64,000 bases of DNA from Cryptomeria japonica (taxonomy: Eukaryota; Streptophyta; Pinopsida; Cupressales; Cupressaceae): positions 604,067,177-604,131,176 of the forward strand of contig NC_081405.1 in NCBI RefSeq assembly GCF_030272615.1. Reading direction: 5' to 3'. This document shows positions 14,887 through 28,368 of this stretch, piece after piece; within the stretch, counting starts at the first letter, position 1, and each line of letters starts with the position of its first letter. A model generated the notes under the pieces. That model saw only the letters and a list, made by a program, of their open reading frames with translations. It searched no databases and was not told the origin of the DNA. The position numbers and the translations under genes are program-made.

Positions 14887-15539
14887 GACCCAAGTGAGTA
14901 CAACTAGACCTAAGCTTTCCGACTCACTCTAAAAAATAGGCCTCTTGGGATTAAAGTCTTGGAGGATGGGATTATTTGAGTTTTCTCTTTTGAGATCTCT
15001 CATATTCAACATTTAGTAGGGCCTCGCAATCTCAATCACAGTTGCGTGACTACTTCTTGTTATGGTACCTTGTTGGGATATGTGTCTAAATTGTTCTTGC
15101 ACAACTACAATGGGTAGTTCCAAATGGAAATCCTTACTACGAACTCTAAGATAGAAGCTACCTGGTTCACCTCCGAAAGGGGGATAATATTTGTGCAAGA
15201 GAGATAGTAACTCTCCCAAGACACTTGCCATATTGTGGCCCCATGAGCATTTCAAGTCAGATAATATGACATTGAGAATCCATTGCATGAGACTCAATGA
15301 CTGTATTCTGATTAGCTATTGGGTGTGTACCTAAGTTTGCAAGCAAAGGTCTTCTCTCTCAGCCAACTTCCTTAGGATTTAGCATGTTGTGCTTGAGGTC
15401 ACTTATCATATTGCGTGTTTGTTGTGTTTTCATCATTAAGACTGAAATTGAAACATCTCAAACTGGAAAACATAATCAAAACATTAAACATCATTGGTCA
15501 AAAAAATCTGTCAAAGTCAAAAATTTGTCTCTAAATGTC
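14887..15539. other. Unassigned
   Basis: No gene recognised. The minus-strand frame at 15013-15297 has no family features. This may be the leader or LTR of the Ty3-type fragment that follows. Confidence 0.3.
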
Positions 15540-15755
15540 ATAAGTCATACGAGTTTCCCAATTTGTCATATGAGAAAGATAGTTCATCATTCTATTCTCT
15601 CTAAATTGTTGTACGAGTCAGATCATCAGAGGTTCTTTGTTATCGATTTTTCGTATGGTTGCTTCTAAACTATCATACGAGGTTTTTTCTTTATCGTATG
15701 GGACTATCTAAATTATCGTATAGGAGTCCTTAATTTGTCGTATGAGGTTCATCTC
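15540..15755 (+). repeat. Degenerate short repeat, TCRTAYGAG motif
   Basis: About eight variants of a word like TCATACGAG / TCGTATGAG / TCGTATGG recur at about 25-35 bp spacing, often after AAATTGT or AAACTATC. The array lies just upstream of the gag-like ORF, so it may belong to that element's LTR or leader. Confidence 0.5.
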
Positions 15756-15903
15756 TGTCAGTCCAGAGCCATCTTATTGCATGTCTTTTTCAGATCTGTC
15801 ATGTTTTCTTGGTCAATTCACAGTGAGCATATACACCTAATATCTATTATCCTATGCTTAGGTTGTCTTCTTGGTTCACTCGGTTAAGTAATCTTCTGTC
15901 AAA

Positions 15904-17335
15904 ATGGATTCTAGAACTAGACACTCCAAGATTTTCAAGTATTCATCTTCAACAAGTTCAAGATCTAAAATCTCAAAGTTCATCATCACCTTCTTTGATA
16001 AACTGATCACTCAAAACATAGTTTCTCATCAGGATCTATCATCCTTTATCACAAAACTACAACGTTTGATCAAGATAACCTCATCCCATATCATAGGGTA
16101 TATCATTCCTATTGGACTTGGTCTTATCAAAATCATCTACATTGCACTCCAACCTAAGATTGAAAAACTTACAAACTTACAAATACTTGAATTAGCTTTT
16201 TGTATCATATCTATGTTGATAGTTGGTCACTTATCGAAACACCTTTAAGACAATCGAATCCTTGCACAACATTCAACACACGTGTATGCCCATTTTAACT
16301 AGAGCACAGAGACATAAGATCACAGAAATGGAAATAGAAACATTTGAAATAGTAGAAGATTATAGGAACATGGCATACCAAAGAGAAATACAAGAAGAGG
16401 ACATAACAGATCAACATATCAGAGAAATCAAACAAGATCCTAAATTCGATAAATTTATGGAGAAAATATTGGAGGGAGAAAAAGAAAAATACTTCTTAAT
16501 GTTAGCAAAATATGGTGCTACACTCCCCCAAGATTTTGATGTGAGAAATTTAGGACAAAGGAGATGTGACCCCTTCCATGATAATGAACAACATGAGGAG
16601 ATTTCTAGTCACAAAAAGGATAACACATCAATTCATGATAACACAAGAACAAATGAGAAAAATTTTGTTCCCAAAAAAGATGACATAGAAATTCTCAACA
16701 ATGCCAAATCTAATGAGGACACAAGAAAGAGTCGGGATGATATAGAAGAGATCAAGATCATACTAGAATCCAAACTCATGGTTATGCAAGAATAAATCAT
16801 GTTGATAATCCTCTCACAGCTCTTACACAACAAATACAAATGCTGCAAACACAGATTCAAGATATGTAGAGAGGAACTATTAGAAGATACTCACTTCAAG
16901 AGGTCTGTCCTTACCCATTTGACATAAATATAAACATGATACCATTTCCTATAGGTTGTGAAACTCCTAGATATGATAAATATAATGGAAGCACTCATCC
17001 CCAAGATCATATAAAAAATTTTTGCACGATGAGTATGCAGTTTGCACATTAGGATACATACCTGATGAGATTATTTCGAAAGAGCTTAAGTGGACTAGCT
17101 ATGGAATGGTTCTCCAAACTTCCACCTGGAATTAGATCATTCGTAGAATTGGTGGATAAGTTTGTTTAACAATACTCTTACAACATACAACATGAGATCA
17201 CAATGCTAGACCTATGTAATACTAAACAAAAGAGTGCAGAACTTTCCATGACGTTTCTATAGAGATGGAGATGGTTAGCTTCGCGATATCCAATGTCATC
17301 AAAATTTTAAAAAGATGATTGATAATGCTAACAAC
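15904..17335 (+). pseudogene. Ty3/gypsy gag fragment
   Basis: The ATG at 15904 (MDSRTRHSKIFK) opens a frame that shifts near 16223-16250 into a long acidic and Lys-rich region ending at 16795. After another shift comes a gag core with PRYDKYNGSTHPQDHIKNF, RLFRKSLSGLAMEWFSKLP and SFVELVDKF. This order is the plant Ty3-type capsid pattern (YDG..dP..Hl..F, RlF..SL.G.A..WF..Lp). Gag would form the particle that packages element RNA. Internal TAG/TAA stops are present. The frame ends abruptly near 17335, where an unrelated repeat begins, and no protease or pol follows. The gag call is firm; the clade (Tat/Athila-like) is inference. Confidence 0.75.
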
Positions 17336-17398
17336 AATGGATATCAATCATCCTGATTACATTATCAATACATATTTTAAATCGCCAATATCAATCAT

Positions 17399-17834
17399 CT
17401 TGAAATCGCGAATATATTTTTTTGATGATTTGAAAATATCTTGAAATCACCAATATTTTTTTTTATGGTTTGAAAATAGGTTGAAATCGGCAATATATTT
17501 TTTTAATGGTTTGAAAATAGGTTGAAATCGCCAATATTTTATTTTATGGTTTGAAAATAGGTTGAAATCGCCAATGCAAATATTTTTTTTGGTTTTAAAA
17601 TCATTACAATTTGCCCATGCAAATATTTTTTTGGTTTTAAAAACATTGCAATTCACCTGGATTTTTCACAAACTTTGAGTGATCACGAATGATTCGCCAA
17701 TGGAGATTATTATTTTTTCTCTGTAAACCACAAAATTTCGCCAGTAAAATTAAAATTTTCCTTTGCAATTATACACCTTTCGCCAGGTTTTTACACCTTG
17801 TCTGAGGGGGGGGGTTTCTTAAAGTTTTCCCTAG
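17399..17834. repeat. Dispersed repeat, copy 2, with 40-bp tandem units
   Basis: Begins with about six tandem units of roughly 40 bp, each with TTGAAATCGCCAATAT followed by a T-run and GGTTTGAAAATAGG (17399-17656). It then continues with the same right part as the copy at 14545-14886 and ends in TTTTCCCTAG. The minus-strand open frame at 17447-17656 merely shows the repeat as a 13-14-residue protein period. Confidence 0.7.
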
Positions 17835-18494
17835 TTGTGATCAACAAATGAGACCAACTAAGTGGAATGCCTACTTCTTAAAAAATAAGAACCTCCCCAA
17901 AAATAGTACACATGTCATACTAGTCACCTAGCATGTAGAATGAAACCTCACCATTCCAACTCCCACAAAAGGATATAACTGGATGAAAATAATTAATTTC
18001 ATAAGAAAACATATTGTAAAAAAATAAACTAATGTTAAAAAATTACAAAGGTTAAGACAATTTGATTCCCAATAGACATCATCCTAAGTAATTTTAAAGG
18101 CACCTTGCATCCACATTTATAACATTTTAGCTTCAATTGAGTTAACATTCATATTTTTTATTTGGTATTTTTTATCTTGTGTTACCCCTATATTTTTTCT
18201 CGTGCCTAAAGCCTCATAATTAGCTAAAAATCAGTTATTGTTAATGTTTTAATGCTGAAGTTTTTATAGCCAAACTCCATGTCGGCTAGGAAATTTTAAT
18301 TGTTTTATTTTTGGGTTACCCATATACCCAAACAATTAAATCCCAAGTTTTATGTGTCTCATGCAAAGATGATTTCTGGGTTATGCTCTGCTTAGCTTAT
18401 TTATTCCATAGTTAAAATTTCACAAGAAATGAAGCTTTCAGTAAAAAGTAATGTAGGTTTTTTTATGGAAACCCAAAGGAACAATTATCATTGA
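17835..18494. other. No gene seen
   Basis: AT-rich, no ORF or repeat of note. Confidence 0.4.
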
Positions 18495-18820
18495 ACTTGA
18501 ACCTTGAACCTACTAAGGTTCAAAAGGTTCAAGGTTCAACGCGTAGCCAAATATGAAAACAAAGTGATAAATCAAATATAATGTGGGTACAATTTGTGTT
18601 TTTGAACCTTCTGATTGAACCCCACAAGTTCAAAAGGTTCAAGCGGTTCAAGAGGTTCAAAAAATTCAAAAGGTTCAAAGTTCAAATTTTGGGTTCATTT
18701 TAATTTTTGGCCTTTGAACTTGAACTTTGAACCTTCTTTGGTTCAAGCACACAGGTTCAAGCGCGCAGGTTCAAGGTTTGATTTTAGAAGTTCAAATTCA
18801 GAATTCAAAGATTCATCAGA
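18495..18820. repeat. GGTTCAA / TTGAACC repeat cluster
   Basis: The word GGTTCAA and its complement TTGAACC recur more than a dozen times in both orientations (for example AGGTTCAAGCGCGCAGGTTC), with spacings of about 9-20 bp. The 106-codon frame here reads as Gly/Ser/Lys repeats and looks like an artefact. Mixed-orientation short motifs are typical of DNA transposon subterminal regions, but no terminal repeat was found. Confidence 0.6.
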
Positions 18821-20940
<2,120 letters not shown>

Positions 20941-22292
20941 TTAACCTAAAGACTTAATAGTCTCAACTATCTCAATCTCCAAATTATTCATCTCTTGGAC
21001 CGATCTTTTTAGGTCCTGAAGCTCTTGATTCGAGGACTCCTCCTTTCTTTTTAGATTCTCTCTGGTTCTCTTGGACGGACAATAATCTTCTTTTTGGTCT
21101 TTTTCTCTGTCAGCATTAAAGTCCACAATCAAGGTGTCATGTTGGGATTTTTCTAGTTTCTCTACCATCATCGTCATCGCGGCCACATAATTCTTAATGA
21201 TCTTGTGACTTTGTTTCATTATCGCATTCAATGATTCCCTGATTTTGCTAACCTCCCCCTCAAGCTACAATGTTTTCTTCTCATTTTATTTTTTTATTTT
21301 ATCATTAAGTTCCACTATTCTTTGTAGACACTCTGCCATGGATAGATTTTCCTCCTCTATCTAGATTTCTCCTACGGTCTTCTAGGGCTTCTCTTTATCA
21401 ACCAACTCCTCCAGTTTACTAGCAGTTGCGTTGTTCTTTAGGTTAAGGTCTTTGATTTCATTAAAGGACCATTTAAAAACCCTAAAAAGTCCACTGTACT
21501 ATTCCTTGCAATAGCCAACACATCATCAGGAGATTCCTTGTCCAATTTAAAGTAATGTTCATCCAATTTGAGGTCTCGTAGAAATCTAGGTCATTTCTCT
21601 CTGTCAGTAGAAGGGTGGGAGGAAAGGGAATCTTTAGGGGAACAAGAAGTATCAGAAGGGTCACCCAAAAAATCCTTAGAGTAAGACACTGATTTTTTCT
21701 TTGAAGAGGCTTTCATTTTCTTTTTATCCATAGAGAGGGTTTTCACAGAGGTTTATGGTTTACTCAAAGGCCTACTCAAAGGGGATTTTTTAGGTGTCTT
21801 TTTAGGGGGAGGAGAAAATTCCTCTTCACAATCCGAATCCCCATCAAAATTTCCCTCAAACATACTAGTTTCAGTGTCATACCCATCAGAGTCTGGGGGC
21901 GAAATGGGATTGGACGGAGTAGGAAGACTAGCAAAGTGCTCATGAATGAGTTGGATATGACCGACATGCAAAATGGGGGCACTCCTAGGACTTTTACGGT
22001 GTTCCATAATATAGTGTTTAAGAGAATACAACAGATAATGGGGGAAAGAAACCTTGACCTTGTACCTCAAGTAGTTGAGAAGGACGAAGTGGTATCCATA
22101 CACCCTTGTAAATCTCTCATCGACAATTATATATTCCATCACAACCCTTAGAACCTCCCTCCAGAGCTTTTTTATGGTGCCAGCCTCGAAGTACCTATTT
22201 GAAACCTGTACTAGCACTTCCCTCTCCACCCCTGATTCAGGGAAATTCACAACCGCTTCATCAGATATCTTCCTGTCACAGAAGAATTCCAT
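20941..22292 (-). pseudogene. Degenerate retroelement-like ORF, family unknown
   Basis: Two open segments lie on the minus strand. 22292-21753 starts MEFFCDRKISDEAVV and continues through RVYGYHFVLLNYLRYKVKVSFPHYLLYSL, then an acidic Asp/Glu stretch and a Lys/Pro-rich tail. 21231-20941 is highly charged and probably coiled-coil (MVEKLEKSQHD, QELQDLKRSVQEM). The intervening 500 bp has stops and frameshifts but keeps a Ser/Lys-rich flavour. The order globular head, basic linker, coiled coil matches the unknown ORFs at 10241-13589 and 50136-53211. There are no enzymatic motifs. I suspect an accessory ORF of a non-autonomous plant LTR element. Stretches flanking it show no LTR. Confidence 0.5.
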
Positions 22293-22933
22293 ACCTTCAG
22301 TAGAGAGGATTTAAATATTGTTAGTTCCTCTTAGAGGTAGGAATAGTAACACATTCACTAGGTCTTATTAGTTGGAAAAAAAATGAATCAATGAGATGTT
22401 AGAATTGAAATAGTTTTACCAAATTTTCTAATGTATATTTTTTTTCAAATTTATGTCAATTTATAAAAAGTAATTTATCTATTGTTTTATTGGATAATAA
22501 TTGTGTATCAGTTTATTGGATAGTAGTTGTGAGCAATAATGTTAGTGTGATGTGACCTATGAAATCTATTGTTTTTTTTCAAATTAACTATAAAATTCCT
22601 ATAGTGCAAATTTATTGCAATGTCATTGGCATTTTTTATTTAAAGCATTGTGGTCCAATCAATGCAATATTTTTTTATATCATAATTAATAATTAAATAA
22701 TAAGTTTACATCTATTATTTAACATTTATTAAAAGTGGCTCAAAAATTTCATCTATAAATGTCAAGCGATTTAATAAAATTTCATTAAATTAGTAGTATT
22801 GACAAATTCATTAATATAAGAACACTTTAAACCGACTAGCATATTACACATTTTACTCTGTCTATAAATGAACTACAATAATTTAAAATGATTTTGAAAA
22901 AAAAATGATTTAAATTTTGTCCACTATCTAAAT
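22293..22933. other. No gene seen
   Basis: AT-rich sequence between the unknown minus-strand ORF and the repeats upstream of the LRR gene. Confidence 0.4.
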
Positions 22934-23122
22934 AACAGTGGGCAACTATTATTGTACTCTAACAGTGGGCAACAATTATTGTACTCTCCAAGTCTCTCAT
23001 CTTCCATACTTTAAAGTGAGCTGGTCCACAGAATAAAGCATCCTTCCAAGTCTCTCATCTTCCACACTTTACTGGTCCACAGAATAAAGCACCCTTCCAA
23101 GTCTCTCATCTTCCACACTTTA
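22934..23122. repeat. Two tandem minisatellites upstream of the LRR gene
   Basis: A 27-bp unit beginning AACAGTGGGCAAC occurs twice (22934-22960, 22961-22987). It is directly followed by a 51-58-bp unit beginning CCAAGTCTCTCATC at 22988, 23046 and 23097 (the third copy partial). The array ends about 80 bp before the LRR start codon, so it sits where a promoter or 5' UTR would be. Confidence 0.85.
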
Positions 23123-23204
23123 CTATTCACATCTTCAACTATTTCTCTTTCCGCATCTGAAGAACCAGATTATTTCACTTGCATTTGCATTTGCACTATC
23201 AGAC

Positions 23205-25226
23205 ATGATGACGGGATTCCAAGAGCGCATGAATTGTAAAGGTCGGTTCATCTTTTTCCTCCTTTTCTTTACTTTTATGTTGCCCGCACTTTCATTCAAT
23301 GATTCCCAACATCAGAAGCAGATTGGCGCACAAGCTTTGCTCCAATTTAAATTGTCTGTGAAAATAGATCCAACTTTTTCTTTATCTAATTGGTTAGTTG
23401 GAAATAATGTTTGCAATTGGGCTGGAATAACCTGTGATGACCAAGAACGGGTTGTGAGTGTGGTTCTCAATGGCAAGGCGCTGAGTGGCCGGATTCCCTC
23501 TCAAATGGGCAACTTGTCCTTCCTTACGACTCTTGACCTCTCTAATAATCTTTTGTCTGGCCCCATTCCCACAGAGCTGAGTTCGTTGCACAACTTAAAA
23601 AAACTCAAGCTTGGTTCAAATAATTTCACAGGTGTTATCCCACAAGAGTTTACCGACTGTTCTGCGCTCGAAACCTTAGATCTTGGTCGTAACAATCTAA
23701 CTGGACGGATCCCCTCCAAACTAGGCGCTCTCAGGTATTTGGAAGAATTGAACCTGCAAAGTAACCAATTTTCTGGAGAAATTCCCAAGTCTCTAAGTAA
23801 CTGCACGAGATTGCGTTACTTGTTACTTAGCAGTAATATGCTGGAGGGATCAATTCCAGAGGATATAGGCTATAAGCAACCCTTATTGCAAAAGATTTCT
23901 CTGAAACTCAATAATCTAAGCGGCAGCCTACCAAAATCTGTAGGGAATTGTTTGGCACTTCAAGAACTTCGCATAGGCTATAACAATTTGAGTGGAGTGA
24001 TACCCTGAGAGATTGGTATGCTGAGAGGCCTACAAAGACTTGGGCTTGGTGATAACCGCTTCCAAGGAGATGTTTTTCCTCTACTCTTAAACTGTACACA
24101 ACTACGGGAAGTTTATCTCTCACACAACAGTTTCAAGGGCTCCATTCGGGTAGAGATTGGCCTCAAGCTCACTAACTTGCAGTTTCTTACTGGGGGAGGA
24201 AATAATTTCAGTGGCGGGATCCCGAAGTCTTTGGGAAATTGTTCTCAGCTCTCCTTTCTTGCTCTCGATCACAATCAGCTAAGTGGTCCTTTGCCTCAAG
24301 AACTGGGAAGTCTATCGGCTCTGGAAATACTGAATCTAGAGACAAATAATTTGTCAAGTCGAAGCTCCGCCGAAACATCTGTTTTGGATATTCTTACAAA
24401 CTGCTCCAATCTCAGAGAGATAACTCTCTATCAAAACCATTTCAGTGGCGTTTTGTCAGGGTGCATAGGAAAACTCTTTCCCAGACTATCAAAGCTGTCC
24501 TTGAGTAGCAACAATATAACTGGCAACATACCGGAACAAATTGGCGACCTCACTGAGTTGACCATTCTTTCTCTCGGGAATAACAGTATCACTGGAGGAA
24601 TTCCGAAAGCACTAAGCCGTCTGCAAAAGCTACGATGGTTAGACTTGAGCTTAAACAAATTGCAAGACAGCATTACACTAGAATTTAGCAAGCTGGTAGA
24701 ATTGGAATGTCTATGGCTTGGAGCAAATAATATTTCTGGAGAAATTCCTTCATCAATTGGCAGTCTCCAAAAATTGAGAAAACTGGACCTCAGTTACAAT
24801 AATCTAACAGGAAGGATACCAGATGCCATTGGCAAATGTTTCCTACTGGAGATGATTGAGCTCTCACGCAACAAATTGTATGGAATAGTGCCAACATCAA
24901 TAGGACAGCTCAAAAGCCTTGAGATCATTGACTTGTCCTTCAATAATCTATCAGGACAAGTGCCACTCTCAATTGCAAATCTCGCTGTGCTCCGCCTTGT
25001 GAATTTCTCCTACAACAACTTGAATGGACCAGTTCCCAAACAAGGAGCTTTCAAAAATCTAAACGTAACATCATTTTTTAGCAATCCAGGAATATGTGCA
25101 ACCTCAGGCTAGGCAAATTGCACAAGCTCTGGCCAGATCCGTTCAAATAGGTTTGACAGGAAGGTTTTCATGTTTGTTTCAATTGGCACATTTTTGGCAT
25201 TTTGTTGCATTTCAGGGATATTTTAA
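23205..25226 (+). pseudogene. LRR receptor ectodomain plus membrane segment, kinase missing
   Basis: One frame runs from the ATG at 23205 to the TAA at 25224, interrupted by TGA at 24006 and TAG at 25110. A hydrophobic signal peptide (about residues 13-32) comes first. An N-terminal cap with CNWAGITC follows, then about 22 plant-type LRRs (LxxLxLxxNxLxGxIP). After the last repeat (GPVPKQGAF) come a CxxxxxxxC-type cap and a hydrophobic segment, VFMFVSIGTFLAFCCISGIF, at the place where LRR-RLK subfamily XII members (FLS2, EFR, Xa21) cross the membrane. The frame then stops, with no juxtamembrane or kinase domain in the next 1.8 kb. Such receptors perceive extracellular ligands, often microbial. 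A second ATG lies four bases upstream-adjacent (MMTG); the first was taken. With a stop inside LRR 8 this is most simply a truncated pseudogene, although the LRR codons are otherwise well kept. Confidence 0.85.
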
Positions 25227-26943
25227 ATCTTCTTTAGAACTATTCACAAATAGTGTATTGGGAAGATCTTTCATGCAAACTCTTTTACTCTTGCTCAACA
25301 CCAGAATTCAGGGCTTGCAAATCTATGCATTAATATATAAAGCATATTAATGTAACTTTAACAGTAATGTACTCATTTAGTTTTTAATGAAATTAAGTAA
25401 GGATAATGATTTTTAAGCATTTGTCATCTTCATGTTTTTCTTAAAAGCAATTCCTTCTTTCAAAGAGTAACATATATGGTATCTTTCATCTTTTAATATT
25501 ATTGAAATGACAATGGTGGTAATTGGATGATTCAAATTCTATTAGACAATAATATAATATTTGAACTCTACAATTATAAATAGTGATAAATTAGTGATTT
25601 TGAACCTTCACAATTATAGAGAATGTTTCTATCTTTTCTTAGATTTATTTATTAATATCATTTCAATCCAATAGTTATGCATTAATATGATACATTGATC
25701 AACCAATTTACATACCAAGACTTTATTATACAATTGATTTTTATTAATATATTTTTGTGATGTCTGTCTTATATTGCTTTGGTCAACCAATTTATATAAC
25801 AAGACTTCAATATAAAATTGATTTTTGTTAATATATTTTTAGGATGTATGTCTTATAAGCTACACTTACTAATATTCAATTATTTTAAACATGTATCTTT
25901 ATGTATACTAAATTATTTTGTTTATTTCTAATCTTAAGATATTGTTTATGATATATAACTTCTCATAATCTATTTTTGAATCTACATCTCTAATATTTAT
26001 TAATACGTAAAAATTATAAGATTATATATTGCTCATTCAAAAATACTTAGTTTTACACTTAAACAAAAGATATTTTTAGATCCATATTTAATAATGTTTG
26101 TAATAGCTAGTGTTATGATAAAATTTGTTATATCATGTAAACATTGATTTTGAAAAGAAAGACTACTAACTAGAACATCATAAATTATTCATCTTTAGTT
26201 TATCAAAATGTTTTTAAAATTTTGAGTTAATGAAATTTATGTTTAAAGCCCCTTTGCACTAGATGGATGTTTTCTATTAAATGGAGTATATTTTTTGGGT
26301 TTTGTTCATAAATATAATAAAATTGTTATGAGAGATTATGCTCATAATAAAAAAAGGGACGTTTATAGATAGATAGAAAAATGGCTAGATGACTTGTTAT
26401 ATGTTAAATAAATTTCATTTATGAGAAAAGTATGTTGGTATCTATAATATACATTTATTTATTTTTAAAATTTGTTATATTTTATATGTATTGCCCTCTC
26501 TAGCTCGTCTTTCTTTTCATGCATTGATAGAATTTATGGACTTAGTTTAGACTTTTTTATGATGTGTTGATGGATGACTATGGATATATTTATATCTTGG
26601 ATGCATATAGTTGACGCTTGACATTTGATATTGATAGATGATACATTAGGGTTTAAATGGGCAATGATGCATTCATGACTATTATGATGATTGGACTTAT
26701 GTTGGATATTTTTGAGCACTCATTATGTGTTGTGGAGATTTATATCTATTTATAATGAGATCATGTTATGTTCTAACCCTAATTTATGCTTTATAAGATA
26801 TGGTGATATTATTGGGATGTTATGATTTTCATGTTTGTATTATTTATGTATGCATGGAAGAGACGATATTATACCACTCATATTTACACTAGGTGTGATG
26901 TCGCAACTGTCTTTCACTTGTCGAATTATTTTATGTATATGTA

Positions 26944-26944
<1 letters not shown>
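25227..26944. other. Intergenic, AT-rich
   Basis: No kinase exon or other gene is visible downstream of the LRR relic. From about 26560 the sequence becomes richer in G/T and may be part of a retroelement LTR that continues after 34045, but no partner copy is in the window. Confidence 0.4.
25697..25859. repeat. Tandem duplication, about 84-bp period
   Basis: Two adjacent diverged copies begin TCAACCAATTTA and end ATGTCTGTCTTATA / ATGTATGTCTTATA (starts 25697 and 25781). By eye they agree at roughly 85% of positions. Confidence 0.7.

Positions 26945-26973
<29 letters not shown>
26945..26973. repeat. (TG)n microsatellite
   Basis: About 14 uninterrupted TG units. Confidence 0.95.
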
Positions 26974-26975
<2 letters not shown>

Positions 26976-27090
26976 TATTTTGTGGATAATGGTGATTGCG
27001 GGATTGCAGGTATTAGACATCGACTTCACCTAGTCTCATAGTTATGAACATGTCTTTAATCCCAATGGCATGTAGATCAAATGTGACATG

Positions 27091-28310
27091 TGTTGGCCAT
27101 TTGGTGAAATTGATTATGTGTTCCATTGATGTTTTGTCATTGATGCCAACACTAGCTGTTTGGATGCTTTACCGACACCCTTCTGGTCCCGGTAGGTTGA
27201 GTGGATTCTGGTTATTTTGGATCCGGCATGATCTGATAGGCTCTGGTATAGTTTGGTGATGGAATTGACTTGTTCATGATACTCATGCTCATATTCAGTT
27301 CATTGGTTTTGCTCTGGTGATAGGATGCTATCTTGCTTGCTTAGAAGCTTAGTTTTTTGTTCTAGTGAGGGTTTCACCAGCAGAGCTTTTTATGAAGATC
27401 TTTGATGAATTGCATAAGTGGTGTTGGTACAACTTCTGGTGGAGCTTCAGGATTTTGTTTGTGATCATTTTCAAGACTTGGCATATGGAGATTATTGTTG
27501 TAGCATGTGGACCTATATTGGGTCCTGGTTGATCTAGGTTATGGACCAACTTTAATGTAATGTGTGGATTGGACCTCTCGATGTGTTTTTGGGATGTCTT
27601 ATGTATTGGATATATTTTTTTGGTCTAAGGCCAACATGGTTTGTAATTATGTAATTGGTTTATTATCTGGTGGCTGACATAATTGTTTATGGTTGAGGGT
27701 TTGTATATATAGATGTAAGATCTCATTGTAGATCATCGTGGTTATGTTAGAGGTCATGGTCAAGGAATGTAATGTGCGAATAATGTAATACCAATGAGGT
27801 AGAGGATTTTGATGGATCATTCAAGATCAAATTGGGTTTATGTAAGAGGATTTAGTCCTCCGGTATTGAGCTTAACTGGAATTGTACTCAGACATAGGGG
27901 ATGCTATCTTTTGCAGTTCAACACTTCTCTGGATTATAGTCTAGATTTCTATGTAGTCAGTGAGGCTCCTTTTGTGATGAGAAGTGCGCTCGAGGTTGTT
28001 GGCCTTCCTGCAAGTGCAGGCCCCTGAATTCTAATTCACATACTTATTGGAGAAGTATTATCTAACTGTGGGTAGGCTTCCCACCATGGTTTTTCCCTTT
28101 ATCGAGTTTTCCATTTACAAATCTTGGTGTCATGTGGATGGTTTTTATTTTGTGATTATTTTTTATGCTTAATTGGTTTAACTACTATTCCGGTATTAAT
28201 GTTTTGGGTTCCGATATTAAAGTTTTAAATTGCTAATAGTTCCAATAATCCATGACAACTGATTCACCCCCTTCTCTCAGTTGTCTTCCAGTTATTAGAA
28301 CTGTCTAACA
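27091..28310 (+). repeat. 5' LTR of the copia element
   Basis: Bounded by TG...CA. Contains a TATA-like TATATATAG at 27704 and a CCATGGTTTTTCCC...GTTTTCC module at about 28084-28112 that recurs in all the other copia-type LTRs of the window. Confidence 0.93.
27704..27712 (+). promoter_or_regulatory. TATA-like box in the 5' LTR
   Basis: TATATATAG lies mid-LTR, followed by GTAAGATCTCATTGTAGATC. The 3' LTR has the same word at 33440. This position suits the start of element transcription. Confidence 0.5.
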
Positions 28311-28312
28311 AT

Positions 28313-28324
28313 TGGTATCAGAGC
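28313..28324 (+). other. Primer-binding site (initiator-Met tRNA)
   Basis: TGGTATCAGAGC, two bases after the 5' LTR end, is the standard plant tRNA-iMet primer complement. Confidence 0.93.
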
Positions 28325-28368
28325 TTTGGTCCTCTCTGCAGAAAGATTAACTGCTTGAGGAAGATCCT

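Noticed and set aside
14545-17834. LTR pair of one Ty3-type element around the gag fragment
   Set aside because: The two repeat copies have different left borders, no TG...CA ends, no primer site after the first and no target duplication.
22075-22314. Plus-strand ORF opposite the unknown minus-strand gene
   Set aside because: It is a shadow; the minus strand shows the better protein composition and length.
26835-27259. Two small plus-strand ORFs as genes
   Set aside because: The first crosses a (TG)n run and the second crosses the copia LTR border, so neither is a real gene.
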